Source: Gnetum montanum (taxonomy: Eukaryota > Streptophyta > Gnetopsida > Gnetales > Gnetaceae). From it: a stretch of 64,000 nucleotides of DNA. The stretch spans positions 1,586,704 through 1,650,703 of the forward strand of contig MNCI01003975.1 in the NCBI GenBank assembly GCA_015680685.1. Reading direction: 5' to 3'. A program made the translations under genes and the position numbers. The notes under the pieces were generated by a model. That model was not told the origin of the DNA. It ran no database searches and saw only the letters and a list, made by a program, of their open reading frames with translations. This document shows positions 11,513 through 24,046 of the stretch, in pieces. Within the stretch, counting starts at the first letter, position 1. The number at the start of each line of letters is the position of its first letter.

Positions 11513-13959
11513 TGTTGGCGACCGTTTGTGACGCGACCGCCAACGAGTGTCCTTGAACAGGATTTAGGTGCCTGCTGGTCTCTGCCAACACCAAGGCCCA
11601 GATACCTCCAAATAAACTCAGTAGTTAATGTGAGTATGTGTGTGTGCTGTTGCGGCGTGCGGTTGTGAGAAATGTAACGATTGCGTTGTGTGTAAACTAC
11701 AAATGACTTACTTTAAAGAGATTCAGCCAACTTTGCCAAGTACTGTGAGTTCTTGAAAATTTCCTATTTTGTTCAACTGCCTAGTCTACGCGGTCCTTAT
11801 AATACCTACTTGTAACAAATAAAATTTTGCAAAAACATTTGAGCACAACTCCGCAATCTACTCCTAATTTTCCCCAGAGAAAGAGATAGTTCCACAAGAA
11901 AACTAGAAATAGAGCAAGATTCGATGGAAATAAGCAGAAAAGAAAAGAAAGCAGATTTGTGTAGACCTCAAATATTTAAACAAGGTAAAATGACACGAGT
12001 AAACACTTCGCAATAAAGCTATCCCAAATTCAATATCTACGAATTGTTCAAACTTCCAAGGCTCAAACAAGCAATATCTTCAAGACAATCCTATTATGCT
12101 ACCAAAAATTGCTGCGTAAACTACCACGTACGAGACTCCATTTTGACTAGATAATAGATGTCAACGATTGCATTCAAACAGAACCTTTAAAAGACTTGAC
12201 AATTTCTGATTGAAATACCACGGGAATTCACTTTAAAGATAAAAAGAAGCTATTCTGGTCCCATCAAAATACCAAAGATTTTCTGAACCCTCTCGACTAC
12301 TGAATTGTTCAACGGCGTGACTACAAACAGAGGCTCTCTTACAACAATCCCAATAGCAGTTCCCACACGTTGCACAATAATGAAATTTACTACTAAAATG
12401 CTCTTAAGGCTTTTAAACACAAGCGCTTCTATGGCAAAATTTTAATAGAAATTTCTATCGGGCAACAAGAACAATAAGAGCAATCTAAAAATCCCAAAAT
12501 TACTTGCCAAGGATGATACTATCTAAACCACTAGCTAAACAATTTAAACAAAACAAAAAATGAAATGCATAACTCACAGGACCATGACAAAGAGGCTGAA
12601 ATCTTTATTCTAGCAAGCCATCTTGCAAGCAATCGTTCACACTTTCTTCTTTACAAAATGCTCTTCTCCCAAGACTCAAAGTGTCTCCAAGTAAGAGCCC
12701 AAGTGCTAACTAGTAGCCTTCAAAATGTGATGTATGAGACCCCAAGTGTGATGTGAGAAGTGATGATTCTCCCTCCTTGACCCCTGAAGCCTTTTTATAG
12801 GGTTCAAAGGTAGGTAGGGAAGTTACATATTCAAAAATATCTCACCTAACTTCTCTCCCAAGTAACTTGGCCAACCAATTAGGAGATTACTTGCCCAACA
12901 AGTTAGGAGGTTACTTGCCCAACAAGTTAGGTAAGTTACAACAATTTTGGGTGGTTTCAACCACCAAAGAGATAAAAAAGCTGCGGTTGACAAGTGTCCC
13001 ATGTAGTTGCCAAGTGTCTTCATGTAGTTGCCAAGTGTCTTCATTCAGTTGCCAAGTGTCTTCATGGAGATAAACAAGTTGTAGGTGACAAGTGTCCCAT
13101 GCAAATGACAAGTGGCCATTGTGGAGATAAAGAGGCTATAGTTGACAAGTGGCCTTTTTAATGGTTACAAACATCATGGATTAAGGCTAGGAAGTTACAA
13201 CTTCCACATAAAGTTACAATTATATAAATAAAAACTATGGTTGGAAATGTCCATAAATCCCCCTTTTTATAGGATATTAAACAAATATCCCATAACTCTC
13301 TTTTTCTTTTGAAATCTTAAAATATTTTATTTAAACCATATTTTAGTTAAATCATAGTAATAGAGATAGTAATTATAGTAAATATATATCTATTGACCCC
13401 TAACTTGACAAAATTAAATATATATCTATGGACCACGTACAATCTTTATAATTGGTAAAAAAAAACTGTTAACAATATTAAACGCTTTGTGATGTGCTGT
13501 ACAAGTTTCCCCCCCTGCCACTGTAAAACAGACGTGCTTGTCAGAGAAACATCTAGTTCAACATTTGATCTACCCCCTTCAATATCTCCCTCCTTTCTAG
13601 TCCTTGAGGATGAAGTTAAGATATTTAGTTCTTTCTTTCCGTTTTCATCATTTTCTTTTTTTTTACATCATCCTTGAATTCACGGCTATCACTGCTCCTT
13701 GAAGTTACACTTTTTCTAGATTCCTTGAAAGATGAAATTGGTCCTGAAACTATGCAAAGGAGTCACCGATGGAAATTTCCGTGTCATCAGGATCTTACTT
13801 TATATCTTCTTTTGTTTCGTGCATCTCCTGAAGACTGACAAGCTGGAAATAGGCACCTTTGGGAATTGCCATTAACTTTTTCAACTATCAAATTGCAAAA
13901 ACTTTTAACCAGTTTTATCATGCCAACCTGTTCCATGAAATGACCAAAATGTGCCAACA
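11513..13959 (-). repeat. Solo LTR, long-LTR family, copy 1
   Basis: This is a 2.45-kb segment bounded by TGTTGGC and GCCAACA and flanked by a perfect 5-bp duplication GTATT (11508-11512 and 13960-13964). There is no internal region, primer site or pol, so it is a solo LTR or a very short non-autonomous element. On the minus strand CTATAAAAAGGC (12789-12800) is a good TATA box, so the LTR reads leftward. The left ~1.75 kb (downstream of TATA) matches 30765-32340 closely, but the right part (U3) does not match copy 2. The small ORFs here look like chance. Confidence 0.8.
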
Positions 13960-14351
13960 GTATTCATCTTAAAGTGTATCATCCTCTCATCTAAATTTTT
14001 TTAATGTTCAAGGAATACCCTCATCATCATGGGTTTTCCCATCATTAGATTTTGAAAAATTAGCTTTGGGACCATCTCCTATCATAGGTTATTCCCTCTA
14101 TTAAGATACAATATTGGACAAGTTACCTCCTCTAAGATGTTCAACAAGTAACTTAGCTCTTAGATAGGTCATCCTTTGTCTTGGGTTGATTTTTGAAAGC
14201 CTTAAAATCATATATATATCTATATATATATAAAGGCATTCAAATTGAAAGATTCATTCTTTACCATATATCCATGAGAGTTGGAGTGTTTCTTCCTAAT
14301 CGTATCATGAGGATTTTAGATGTTGGAATGGAGGAAAAGTTGAATCATTAA
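13960..14351 (+). repeat. Copia-1 3' LTR, segment 2, with promoter
   Basis: This is the continuation of the LTR after the solo-LTR insertion. It contains TATATAAAGG (14227-14236) followed by GCATTCAAATTGAAAG, a plausible core promoter for the copia-1 LTR. It is cut again at 14352 by the gag-only gypsy element; the 5 bases ATTAA at 14347-14351 are that element's duplication. Confidence 0.55.
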
Positions 14352-15378
14352 TGATGAGTGGTGAGGTACCCCTACACTCAACCATTTGAATACGAGCGTT
14401 ACACGCGCGATCCGATCAAACTCCGTAGATGGACTAGTTGTGGCATCTAGACAGTTAGCCTTAGGTCGTAGTTCGCTATCTTCCCACTTGGACTAGTATT
14501 AGCTTTGTCACGTATGATTTAGTCTAGAGCGAGGTGTATGATGTGTTTTCTAATCTAATGCTACTCCTGAAGGCAATGGAAAGTAATATTAACTAAGCTA
14601 GGAGAGAAGGGTGAGAAGGAATCTAATTTAGCCAAAGTGCGATGAGCATCCGTTCCTTGATTATCCGTACACATCTTGGACTTTGTGCATGACTACCACT
14701 GGGATTACCAAGTGTAGATCCTAGGTACACTACTGGGTTACCAAGTAGTCACACTTAAATGCTCGTAATCAAGTCGTACTCATTCCACATTTTAACAAAA
14801 CGTGGCCATCTGTAATCACACAGGGCCAACCATTAGTAAGGTTGTTTTTAAAGTTAGGTTATACCTTACTGCTTGCTTTAATTAATGATCTTATGTTATC
14901 TCATGTGATATTGCCTGAAAAACTGTAATAATGAGTCCTGTGACTTAGGTGGTTTCCCATTTTAATTTCTCGGTATACCTAGGGATTAAATGATTTTAGG
15001 CACAATTATTCTAAGTGTTATAGTTAATTACCCTAAATGATGTTCTTTAGGCGATGATAAATTCCAAAAAAGTTAGGCACTTTTTGGCAGATGTCCCTCC
15101 CCCACAACTAAGCTAAAAACTTCAGATTCAAGTAGGTTCTGATGGAATTAAAATTGGAGTACCAGTGAGCGAGATATAGTGAGAAAAGCAAGGGTCGCTC
15201 AATCGCAAGTCGTAGAGAAAAAATTCAAAAACTCCCCCATGTGAATGGCAAAAATAATGCTAAGTGTTGTAGGGGGGATCACCTATTTATAGGTGGTGGG
15301 GACACGATATTGCGTACACGATATCATGTCGGCCGCAATATCGTGTACGCGATATCATAGCCCTAGTGACATGAGGCA
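14352..15378 (-). repeat. 3' LTR of the gag-only element, mosaic
   Basis: The first ~447 bp match the 5' LTR (18863-19307) with about 31 substitutions, nearly all transitions. From 14799 to about 15283 the sequence is unrelated by eye to the corresponding 19308-19587 and is ~200 bp longer. Similarity returns at the TATA box (15284-15291, TATAAATA on minus) and in U3, which has CGATATTGCGTA palindromic words (15304-15360). The outer end near 15371-15378 is not sharp, and no clear polypurine tract follows it. Confidence 0.7.
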
Positions 15379-16739
15379 CAACAAAAATACTGAATTTTTA
15401 AAGGATTATTTTGAAATCAACGTTGTAAATTGAGGACATTGGGCTATTATGAAGGAGTTCTAGGGTAATTCCATTAATTTGAAAGGCATAATTAATAATG
15501 ATGATGGTGTGGATTTTATTAATAAAACCTTGGGTGGTAAGAAAAAGGTTATGTGATGGTTCATGGGAACGTTTAAATTCAGAGGGATAATAGTAGGGAA
15601 AGAAAATTGTTTGAAAATTATGCTGAGGGTAAGAAATGATGTGTGTGAGCTATGTCACAAGTGAAGATTACAAAAAATTACACAAGTGGGTCCTCCCCAA
15701 AGGAGGCTTCAACCTATAATGCCCTTGTGTAACCAGACTTAAAGTGTCCATGGGCACTAGAAGGGTTAAATGTAATCCACACTAACTTCATAAAACACAC
15801 ACATGTAAATATCATCGGAATGAGGTAAGAATTCAATGTTACACATGACATGAGCTACAACTAATGAATAGTGAGATGAGACGAAGTATGGAAAGGGATT
15901 GTAGAGATTGGGACATGAGGTGACTGACCCAGGGCACAGTGAATCCCACGTGAAAAGCATGATTAACATGTCATCAACCCATCATTCCAAGATCAGGACC
16001 AAGTCCATCCCTCTGACTAGTGACATTGCATTATTTCATCCCATGATGAACAACTATGAGAGTATCATAACAATAAGGTGTATGATCACTTGGCGTTTTG
16101 TTCAAGGGAGGAGTGATTTTTGTTTTATGGCACTTCTTTTTTCATTTTCTTTTTCTCTTTTTTTTTTGAATACTAGATCTAGAGAAGCCGCCAACCTTTA
16201 GGCATGGGTGCATGTCTTTCTAGTGGGACCCCCTAGAACAACATTGGATTTTTGAGTGCTCTTTTGATTACTCTTACACCCATTTTTCATTAGATCTACA
16301 AGGATCTTAGTACAACCACGTTGCATGATAACTCTCACAGACGTCACCAAGGAGAATCCACAAGTCCCCTTGATGTCACACCCTACTCATTCACTCTTGG
16401 TCCATCCTTTTTCATTCTGGGTACAATGAACACAAATTTAATTTTAAGTTTTTAATAATTTCAAGAATATCATTGTACCCTCAAACAGAACCTTTTATTT
16501 GTAGAATGGATGAGTGGGTGTAGTGGGCTTAGTGTCCAAATAATTGCTCACTCACGACTTAATAACAAAGAACATGCCTCAACCAACAATCCACATGAGT
16601 GTTTTATTCATTGACGAGATTACTTATAAAAACGTAAAAAGACAAAAAGATAAAATAAGAAAGTTGAAAAATGAAAAACTGGAAAACAAAAATTGAAAAA
16701 TTAAAGAAAAATAAAAAGTGGTTATTAATCCTACTTGTT
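15379..16739 (-). other. Non-coding 3' part of the gag-only element
   Basis: Nothing recognisable on either strand. The short ORFs here (for example 15908-16201) have no family pattern. This is where protease-RT-integrase would stand in a full element. Confidence 0.5.
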
Positions 16740-18590
16740 ATTAAAATGAGGGGTATCCCCCATAACTAAATGGTTGAGCATAGCAAGGATTAATAAATGA
16801 AAGATGAGGATCCTTGCATGTTGGAAATATTGGGGCTCTATCATACTTACCCCATCAGGGTTCACACACTTGATTGTAATAAGCATAGTGGGGAAATTTA
16901 TGCGATGTAGTTCCCGAATAATGAGTTGACCCACTATGATATTTGGGATCGTCAGATGGTATGCAAGGATCAAGATGATGCCTTCCATGGTTGTGTTCAT
17001 TGGTCCGTATTGTTGTTGGAGCGTTAGTTGGTAGCCTTGATGAAGTAACATGAGGAATTGGATTCGAAGATGAGGGTGCACCATAGTGTTGGACTTGTGC
17101 TGAGTTGGAGGATGCAGTGGCCTTGGAATTGTGTTGTCCCTTCTTACGGTTGTGTTTAAAGAAAGGGCGCTTTTGATGTTGCTAAGGTTTCTCACTACTG
17201 TTGGAAGGAGTAGCACAAGTGATGTTCGTGGGTTGTTGCTGTGGTGCAGACACCTTAGAAATAGTTGGTGGCAATGTATAAGGAGGGAAAGAATGATAAT
17301 GTTGAAAATTAGGAGGATTATAAGGTGAAAAAGGTGGGGGTTGTGTTGAAGGCATGGGTTGATAGTATTGAGAAGAATGGTACTGGGTGACATAAAGTGC
17401 ATTGGCCCAACTACAAAAATAGGATGTTGAACGTGATAAGAATTTGGATTCGGAGGATACGAAGGGTGTCTCCAGCTTAGGGATGGCTTCCCCCACGACT
17501 GGGATTGTTGCCACTGTGATCGAACACAGTATCTTGGTACGAACTCTGGATGTAACATATTTCCCCAATGCTCATGTAAATGTAACAATATTGGGCATTG
17601 GCCCTTGGGGTGATCGTACAGGCATATGTTGCATTCATACGTATGATTGGAAGTTGAGCTCTTATTTTCCTTATCCCTTCTTTTTGATTGTCTACTATTT
17701 TTTCCTACTTCTTGGGTTGTCAAAACTCTATCTCCAATGATATCGATATATTTTCCACACTTTTGATACGTCCATTCCAACATCTTATTGATCTTTGCCT
17801 CGACTTCTTCTAATGTTTGTTGTGTTGGAAAAGATGATGTTTCCATCTTGAGATTGGTTGATTTCTCCTTTTTATGATCATGGACCTTTGTTAAGTTGAG
17901 ATTTTGGTCCCGTTGATGTTTTTCAACACTCTCCCATCTAGCCATTTCTCCTTCTTCTTTTGCTACCTGCTTAATAAGCTCCTGGACTTGATGGGTTTGT
18001 AGTTCGTATAGTTGACCTTGGGCATACATTCCTAAGGTTTCTCTTGTTGCATCACGAAGCCCATCAATTATATGGTACATTAGCCTTTCCTTGGAAAACC
18101 CATGGCCTGGACAGTTGTTTAACAGTGCGTAATATCTTTCTAAGGCCATGTCCAAGGGTTCATGTTGTGCTTGTTTCCATCCTTGGATTTGTTTCCTCAA
18201 GGCTGACACTCTTGCGTAGGTTTGATATTTTTCGTTAAAGACTTCTACCATTGTTGACCAGCGTCATATTGAATTTGGTTTTAACGATCTATACCATACT
18301 TTTGCTTGGTCAACGAGTGTCATAGGAAAGAGCTTAAGTTTTTGCCAACTGTTATCAATGTTATTCCATGCGCAGGCATCATAGAAGGCTTGTAAATGTT
18401 GATAAGGGTCTAAATCATAGCCTCCTAAAAAATTGGAAAAGTTTTTTAAATTGAGCCTGGGTAGATGGCTCTCTTTACGATGCCTACAGGAGATTCGAAC
18501 AACCTCTTGTACTTGCATTAAGCTTGTAGTGGCCAATAGGGGTTCATCGTCATCAGGTGAGTTATGCTTTCATGTGTTGGGATGACACTG
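16740..18590 (-). pseudogene. Athila-like gag of the non-autonomous element
   Basis: The frame starts near 18590 with an acidic D-D-D-E-P-L-L run and V-V-R-I. It passes through the retrotransposon gag core (F-L-G-G-Y-D-L-D-P-Y, L-K-L-F-P-M-T-L, A-K-V-W-Y-R-S-L-K-P) to an in-frame TGA at about 18261-18263, and resumes at W-S-T-M-V-E-V-F. The conserved G-W-K-Q ... L-D-M-A-L-E-R-Y-Y-A-L-L and P-G-H-G-F-S-K-E-R-L motifs follow, and then a possible C-N-I-C ... H ... C knuckle (about 17615-17645). Near 17410 the true frame shifts: the Pro/Gln/Tyr-rich tail (17182-17400) lies in another frame. The long open frame from 16731 therefore reads nonsense in its second half. Apart from the TGA and one frameshift it is one of the best-kept coding regions in the window. 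Confidence 0.8.
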
Positions 18591-18841
18591 CTTTCATTCA
18601 TTTTTATAAGAAACCCCTACTTTAGGTTGTGTACTCCAATATTCATCGTCATATAGTTCGTTGGTTCTCCAATGAACTTCCTCACTAAGTGTGGCATTAT
18701 CGTAATCTTGTAGGAGATGAATGGTTTTGAAGTTGTGTGTGAATTACGTGTGACTTTTAATAATTATTTATTTTTAAAAGATATATCGTTAAGTCCTATA
18801 CAATGACCTTGTATGATATAACTAATCTAGATAACTAGCAC

Positions 18842-18862
18842 CATCCTTGGCAATGGTGCCAA
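18842..18862 (-). other. Primer binding site of the gag-only element
   Basis: Read on the minus strand it is TTGGCACCATTGCCAAGGA, directly inside the 5' LTR. It closely resembles the Athila/Tat site TTGGCGCCGTTGCCGGGGA, which pairs with tRNA-Asp. The Athila-like element here has the same type of site at 25629. Confidence 0.75.
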
Positions 18863-19693
18863 TGATGAGTGGCGAGGTACCCCTACACTCAACCATATGA
18901 ATACGAGCGTTACACGCGCGATCCGGTCGAACTCTACAGACAGACTAGTTGTGGCATCTAGATACTTAGCCTTAGGTCATAGTTTGTTGTCTTCCCACTT
19001 GGACTAGTATTAGCTTTGTCACATATGGTTTAGTCCAGAGCAAGGTGTATGATGTGTTTTCTAATCTAATGCTACTCCTGAAGGCAATGGAAAGTAATAT
19101 TAACTAAGCTAGGAGAGAAGGGTGAGAAGGAATCTAATTTAGCCTAAGTACAATGAGCATCTATTCCTTGATTATCCATACACATCTCGGACTTCGTGCA
19201 CGACTACTACTGGGATTACCAAGCGTAGATCCTAGGTACGCTACTGGGTTACCAAGTAGTCACACTTAAATGCTCGTAATCAAGTCGTACTCATTCCACA
19301 TTTTAACATGAGTTTAAGGGTGAGAGAGATTAACTAGGAAAGCATTAAATAAAAATAACAATTAAATAATTAATCTAAGTGAATGCTTCAATGATGAAGT
19401 AATCTCGATCTTTATTTTTGATCATGTGCATGTCCAAGTACATCACACTTGAATAAGGATGTCGTACAATTACAATCACCACATTGCGGGCATACACTGG
19501 AAAATAATTCTAGCTCTGGAGGGATAAAACTACTAGAGTCTAGCTAAGGTCTAAATCTAGGTTGCTAAAACTGGGAAATTCGCCTCTTATTTATAGACAT
19601 TGAGGCAGGCCACGATATTGCGTATGCAATATCGCAACTGGCATGTGTTATAGCGTATGCGATATTGCGGTCGCCCTAAATGATGACTCATCA
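18863..19693 (-). repeat. 5' LTR of the gag-only element
   Basis: It spans 831 bp between TGATGAGTGG and GACTCATCA. The TATA box is TATAAATA on minus (19588-19595), with a U3 of only ~100 bp that holds paired GATATTGCGTATGC-type words (19612-19670). The middle part contains the same 'catgtcc-aagtac-atcacac' segment as the family LTR at 20229 (inverted). This copy therefore has the standard family structure and the left LTR is the odd one. Confidence 0.8.
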
Positions 19694-20060
19694 ATTGAAA
19701 TAAGTTATAAATCTCTAGTAGTAATATGAACCAAGTATAAATTGATTGCCAAATCTTTCATTCATTGATTGATGTAGTAAGTGTCAAAACCTTCTTAATC
19801 GTGTGCATTGTACTTTGCTTAATCAATGTTGTACTAGGATTCAATCTAGTCTATGTGAGACCATTATGTGCATCAATATTTTTTCATTTATTCTTCTTGC
19901 CAATTTAGAAGTTTAACTTGAAAATCTAATTTGTAGTAGAGGGAGACTAGAAATTGTTATAGTCAACATTTTACTTCAAGAAATTGAAGAGTTGAAGGAA
20001 ACCTAGAGGAAGTGAAGACTTGAATAGTCCTTATAGAGTGGACTTAACCCAAGTTGAAAA
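19694..20060 (+). repeat. Copia-1 3' LTR, segment 3 (end uncertain)
   Basis: By position this continues 14351 across the gag-only insertion. No clear LTR end can be fixed; the right boundary is a guess based on a total LTR length near 1 kb. No ORF is visible, here or in 20061-20228, which is AT-rich. Confidence 0.35.
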
Positions 20061-20228
20061 AATTATAAAATTGATGTATTCTTTTTTGTTTTTTTTTGAT
20101 GCATCAAGCTTATTACATTCATATTAGATTTTTATTTTACTCTAATTTAATATGCATTAAAGTTTGGGTTTCATGGTGGAAAATGATTCAAATGCATAAG
20201 ACACCTTATTTATCCCTCTCTAGCATGT

Positions 20229-21113
20229 TGATGAGTCATGTTTTGTAGAGCTCTAATATTAGATATCTGATATTGGAGTTGCAATGTTGGGTATTTGATA
20301 TTGGAGCACAACCTCCAATGTCAAGAATTCGATATCACCTCTTTTGTGCTAGCCTATAAATACAACACTTGGGGTGCATAGTTGGGATATAGATTCATAT
20401 AGATTTTAGAAGTAGACATTAAGAAATTTTGTTAGTTTGTTTTCCAGTGCATGCTCCTAATGTGATGTTAAGTCATTGTACGACATCCTTATTTGAGTGT
20501 GACGTACTTGGACATGTTACATGTTTGGCAATAAAGATCAAGATTACTTCCATCATTGCAGCATTCACTTCACTTTATTATTGCTTTTAATTACTTAAAT
20601 ATTTACTATTTTCCTTAGTTAATGTTATCATTTATTACTCTTTATCATTTTGTATCATTAAGCAAAATGAGTATGACTAATCATGAACACTTAAGTGCAA
20701 TTGCTTGGTAACCTAGTACTGCTATCATTTGGTATGCCTAGTAATAGTACACTTGGTAATCCCAACGGTAGTTATGCAAAGTCCAAGGCATGTGTGGATA
20801 GTTAGGAAGAGATACTCATCGCACATAGGCCAGTTTAGACTTTACTTTCCATAGTTAATTAGATTGAATAATTAATTTCTTCATTATCACTAGGAGTAGC
20901 TTAGGGTCGAACAACATCAAGAATCATATGGCTCACTCTGAACTAAACCATACGTGATAAAGCCACCACTAGTCCAAGTGGGAAGATAGCGAACTGCGAT
21001 CAAGGCATAATGATCTAGATGCACAAATAGTCCCATCCACGGAATTTGACTAGAGCATGTGTAAACACTTATGATTTGCATGGCTGGGTCTAGGGTTACC
21101 TCACCACCCATCA
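20229..21113 (+). repeat. Solo LTR, Athila-like family
   Basis: This 885-bp LTR starts TGATGAGTCATG and ends ACCCATCA, with a perfect duplication CATGT (20224-20228 and 21114-21118). TATAAATA is at 20355-20362. U3 has TATCTGATATTGGAG words, and the transcribed part has CTTGGTAACC/CCCAACGG-type words near 20700-20765. No internal region is left, so recombination between LTRs removed it. Confidence 0.85.
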
Positions 21114-22619
21114 CATGTCCATTTCAATCACATTAATTATAACTTGTAATTTTCTCAGAGTTACATGCCAAATCAAATTTCAAGTATAAAAATAAATAAA
21201 AGCATAACTACAATAATGTTATAACTTGCAACTTGAATAGCTCATATAAAGATTAATTAGATATTTACCATTTTTTATAAAAAAAATCACAACCTAAAAT
21301 TTTTTATAGGTTTAATTATTTAATTTAAAATTATTAGATGCATTTTTTAAAGTTATTTTTAAATTTATGAGTTGAGTAATATAATTAAAAATTACTTTAT
21401 TAAAGTGGATATAATTTCCTTGTTAGAATAGGTTGTTAACGTTTTGTATCCTTTGCTTTTCTTTTCCTATTTATGCTTAGTGATATTTTATATAATTAAT
21501 GGTTGAATATTGAAATTTAATTTTCCCTAAAAGTTTCTATTTTATTAGTTATTAGGTCTTTATGAATATTTGATTATGTATATTCTATTTTATATTATGT
21601 AAGTATTATTATATAATAGTTTATTCATGGAGCCTTTAGGACACTATCCCTACCCAAGTCATACTACTTGTAACTTTTTATTATAAAACTTGATTTCTAT
21701 GGTTTTTCTTAATTAAAACCAAATATCTCTTAAAATAGATTTTCGAAGAGAATACCTTAAGATGATGTCATACCTAAGATTTGACCTTACTAATGTGTTA
21801 AAAATATTTTAAAATTCTAGATTGACCATTGGTTTATCAAAATTGAAGCTATAGTGTTTCTTTTAAGTAAATTTTGACATGTGAAAAATCCCACATCTTA
21901 GCTTTCATTTAGGTATTTACCCTTGGATTGATGTTACATACTTAGCTTTTAGATGTTTATGTTGTAGCTTTATTTCTAATGTTTTGTTAGTTCCAACCCC
22001 CTATGTTTCAATGCTTAATCATGAATCATATCTTTGTGAGAAAAGGATGTGTGTGTGCATTTGTGAAAGAAAGAATTATGCATACTTATTTTTACTATGA
22101 AGATGTACCACCTTCCATGTGATTCTTTCCCCCTTTAAATAGCTTTTGACCCTTTCTTTATAGTACATTTTTATTCATGGAAAACTTTAGGCTTGTGGGT
22201 TGCAAGTAGAAGAAAGAGAATTATGAGAGCTTTGGGAAGAAAAAAAAGAGGAAGAAAGAGATTTTAAAGAGCTATAGAAATTCAATAAGGAGGATTATTT
22301 AATTTTTCTAAACATAATGCTATCTTATTTTGTTTGTACACTTTCTTTTTGGTATCCAAATTTTTCTATTATTATATTATATTTATTATTAAGCTAAGAT
22401 TCCACTAGATTTTTATTGTGTTTTATTTGTTTTATGTAGAAATTGTATCAAAATTTTGTGTAATTTATTCTATTTTTATGAATTTTCTAGGATATATGGA
22501 AACACTACCAAACTTATATTTTTTAGTATTTTGTGATTATTTTGAATTAGTCATTAATTTAGGATAAGATTTTTGGGGAATTTTTTATTTTCGAAAAATA
22601 TTTTAGAAATAAAAACATG
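21114..22619. other. AT-rich stretch without a recognisable feature
   Basis: No domain, LTR pair or tandem repeat was found. There is a purine-rich run at 22207-22265 and many short stops in all frames. It probably belongs to older repeat DNA. Confidence 0.4.
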
Positions 22620-24039
22620 AAAAAAAATAAGTTAAAATATTATATTTGTGACCATCTTTTACTTAGTTAGTAGTGGAAACGACAAACCTCTAAGGTACCA
22701 TGTCTATATGCATTAGTGAGGTGTTCTTATGTGGACCCCACCATGTGAAAATGAGGCTTAAGATGCATTAGTTTGGGTTTCAAAAATGCCTTTTGGAATG
22801 GCAAAAAAGATAATTTGATGGGTTTTATGGTGGGTATACATTTTTCTATGCTGGAAGCACATGCAAGGGTAAACCTCACCTACCCCCAGCATGGAAGGGT
22901 GGGGGTTTTAGAAACTTTCCTCCTTCAGCATGGAGACCACATGCACAACTTGAAAACCTTTCCTCCTCAACATGGAAGTTTCCCCCTCAACGTGGAGTCT
23001 TCAGCCCTAGTGTGGAAAAGTACACCCTTTATCATGGAATCCACAAAGGCTAGAATTCATCACTTCATGCACTTCAATGTTGATTGGCTACTTCAGCAAG
23101 CATGGTGGAGAGCTCAGCGTAGAAGATTCATCTCCAACGTAGAAGGTGTGCCCTGATTAGTATTTATAGTAAATGGAATGGCCATGGGAGGAAGCACTTA
23201 CTATGTATAGTAACCCCCCAAATTTGGGCATCCATATCACTTGAATTTGGTAGCCAATTTGTAGCCAAATCATAGCCATATTGTAGCTCCATTCATGGCC
23301 TAAAGAACCTATAAAAATGAACCTCCAACACTATTTACAGGTTCCACAATTTTGGATGATTAAGCAATTTCTTTCTCATTAAGCATACAAGCAATTTTCC
23401 AAGCACTAATTCCACACTTGGGGCATTTTCAAGCACTCAAGAGTTCTTGCAATCTTCCATGTTTACATCCTCTTAAACCCCATAGTGGAAGCATAACCAC
23501 TTGCAGATTGGTGGATTTTGGATATCAACATTGCACTTCTGGGATTTCCAAACCTCAACATGGAGCAATCTGGCATCCAAATTTTCCACTTTTCCCACCC
23601 CCAGCAGTGACCCAACTTGCAAATCTGAGGTTGTAGTAGTGAAGGAAGGTTTGATAGCATCAAGAGTGGCTTAGCACCTAGATCATGGAGTAGATCACAT
23701 AAGCTTCAATGAGCTTTAAACTCCTGCATAAGTGAACCCCCTTTTTTGCTCATCTAGGCACCATTTGTACACATTTCTCTAACTTACTCTTTATTTGTCC
23801 TTAATAAATTTTTAAGTTTTCCATTTTTGTGTTTAAAAATAAATTTATTTTCTGTGCATTATTCGGACCTATTTGTATTTCCATATTTTGTGTTTCATAA
23901 GTCCTTGGTTGATCTGCTAGATCGGCCAAGGCACCTTGAATCCCATTGTGCTTGTGGAGGCCTTGGGGATTCAGGGTTGGGGAACTGCTGCATTAAGGAT
24001 CCTTGGTTTTTTTAGTGACTAAGGTTTTCGATCACAACA
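22620..24039 (+). repeat. 5' LTR of a Tat-type element (Tat-B)
   Basis: The right end ATCACAACA at 24039 is followed seven bases later by a primer site, which fixes the orientation. A TATA box TATAAAAA lies at 23310-23317. U3 (about 22620-23300) is dense in the words CAGCATGGAAG, CAACATGGAAG, AACGTGGAG and AGTGTGGAA (22850-23140). The open frames there (22773-23156) come from these repeats and are not judged to be a gene. The left boundary is uncertain by ~150 bp; the other LTR lies beyond the window. Confidence 0.6.
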
Positions 24040-24046
24040 GTTTTTC

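Larger units (their letters stand above)
14352..19693 (-). mobile_element. Gag-only non-autonomous gypsy element (TR-GAG type)
   Basis: This 5.3-kb element reads on the minus strand. It has LTRs at both ends, a tRNA-Asp-type primer site inside the right LTR, a gag gene and then ~1.4 kb of non-coding sequence. No protease, RT or integrase is visible on either strand. The target duplication is ATTAA (14347-14351) against ATTGA (19694-19698), with one mismatch. Its gag is clearly homologous to that of the Athila-like element at 24696, so such an element is the likely source of its missing enzymes. It keeps many CpG sites (for example TACACGCGCGATCC) that have decayed in its relatives, which suggests a younger age. 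Confidence 0.8.

Noticed and set aside
12823-13111. Overlapping repeat-bearing ORFs on both strands (C-Q-V-S-S and W-Q-L-H-E-D-T)
   Set aside because: They are caused by a short tandem repeat (GTTGCCAAGTGTCTTCATGT) inside a solo LTR; no domain and both strands are open for the same reason.
16731-18251. 506-codon open frame as one intact protein
   Set aside because: Only the N-terminal half follows gag. The second half is a hydrophobic reading of the wrong frame; the Pro/Gln/Tyr-rich gag tail lies in another frame (17182-17568).
22773-23156. 127-codon ORF as a gene
   Set aside because: It lies in U3 of the Tat-B LTR and its residues come from repeats of the CATGGAAG word.
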